Source: Cryobacterium sp. Y11
GTDB lineage: Bacteria; Actinomycetota; Actinomycetes; Actinomycetales; Microbacteriaceae
Direction of reading: 5' to 3'
DNA length: 64,000 nt
Assembly (NCBI RefSeq): GCF_002929535.1
Contig: NZ_PJJO01000058.1
Location: forward strand, 1-64,000
Made by a program: the position numbers and the translations under genes. The notes under the pieces are model-generated. The model did no database searches and was not told where the DNA came from. It saw nothing but the letters and a program-made list of their open reading frames with translations. Positions 63,477-64,000 of the stretch are shown piece after piece. How positions within the stretch are numbered: the stretch's first letter is position 1; the number at the start of each line of letters is the position of its first letter.

Positions 63477-64000
63477 CGTGTTCCGAAGAGACCTTGCAGG
63501 CGCTGCACGCCCTCAAGCAGGGCATCATCTCCGAGTGCGTAGGACAGCCGCAGAAAACCGCTCGGTCCGAAGGCTTCTCCGGGAACGGCGGCAACTTCGA
63601 CCTGATCGAGAATAAGGTCGGCCAGTTCGAGCGAGGTCGTGGGCGTAACGCCGCCCCAGGCGCGGCCGAGCAGACCGGTCACGTCGGGGTAGACGTAGAA
63701 GGCGCCCTGCGGGGTGGGCGTAATGACACCGGGAATCTTGTTCAGCTCCCGGACGATGAGCCCCCGGCGGCGGTCGAAGGCATCCCGCATGGCAACGGCG
63801 GCATCCTGCGGGCCGTTCAAAGCGGCGATTCCAGCGCGCTGCGAGATGTTCGACACGTTCGAGGAGAGGTGCGATTGCAGGTTGGCGGCCGCCTTGATGG
63901 CGTCGGCGGGGCCAACCATCCAGCCGAGCCGCCATCCGGTCATGGCGTAGGTCTTGGCGACACCGTTGACCAGAATGGTGCGATCAGCCAGGGCAGGAAC
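63473..64000 (-). CDS. pyridoxal-phosphate aminotransferase (aspartate type), C-terminal part
   Basis: The visible 175 residues are the C-terminal portion of a class I/II aminotransferase; the N-terminal part lies beyond the right edge. The PLP-lysine segment is [17 protein letters not shown], and the substrate-binding Arg is in [15 protein letters not shown]. Probably aspartate aminotransferase, which in Microbacteriaceae is commonly found just before tRNA-Trp, secE and nusG, from memory. Confidence 0.88.

Overview
The window reads as chromosome of a high-GC Gram-positive actinobacterium, most likely family Microbacteriaceae. The grounds are GC in the low sixties by eye, many GTG and TTG starts, the tiny ribosomal protein bS22, an archaeal-type short aspartyl-tRNA synthetase, a DUF7882 protein, the Rv0525-Rv0529-type cytochrome c maturation operon and a complete-looking menaquinone block. 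The genus cannot be fixed from the sequence alone. From memory, the backbone follows Mycobacterium tuberculosis H37Rv from about Rv0500 (proC) to Rv0566c (YajQ), and then the tRNA-Thr/tRNA-Met/hadA-hadB stretch, which suggests ancestral actinobacterial synteny interrupted by lineage-specific modules.

Layout. 1-3.2 kb: a SulP anion transporter with an apparent internal deletion, a MerR regulator, small hypothetical genes, a flavodoxin-like protein and tRNA-Arg(ACG). 3.4-9.6 kb: a ROK repressor and a multiple-monosaccharide ABC transporter (ATPase, permease, ChvE-type binding lipoprotein), then a MarR regulator. 9.9-20.9 kb: housekeeping genes (upp, tadA, CDF metal exporter, proC, ParA-like ATPase, Trk/Ktr potassium uptake, bS22, glutaredoxin, aspS). 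21.2-26 kb: System II cytochrome c biogenesis. 26-39 kb: menaquinone biosynthesis (menC, menB, menE, menA, menD, menF, menG, polyprenyl diphosphate synthase), with a group-2 sigma factor and a frameshifted DUF4190-like gene interleaved. 39-46.5 kb: FprA-type ferredoxin reductase, YajQ, tRNA-Tyr, inositol phosphatase, an M23 peptidase and an alpha-glucosidase translationally coupled to a small alarmone synthetase. 46.6-51 kb: tRNA-Thr, tRNA-Met and an accessory stretch (PfkB kinase, HEAT protein, GNAT, DUF4143 ATPase). 51-53.1 kb: hadA/hadB-like hydratase genes and murB. 53.1-63.5 kb: an envelope and drug-response cassette (PspC protein, two two-component systems, a DrrAB-like exporter and a DrrC/UvrA-like protein) ahead of an aspartate-type aminotransferase cut by the window end.

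Three non-gene signals stand out. First, a short oligomer, CGGATGC with preferred left flank A-R (ARCGGATGC), occurs on either strand roughly once per 0.8 kb, in all reading frames and in intergenic DNA. That resembles the density of DNA-uptake sequences, and it is absent from about 0.9 to 9.4 kb. Second, four 18-bp repeats with an exact 23-bp period lie immediately upstream of the DUF4143 ATPase gene. Third, several intergenic gaps carry very long near-perfect inverted repeats (up to 27 bp per arm), two of which share the arm GAGAGCGCAAAAAGT. No CRISPR array, integrase or insertion sequence was seen.
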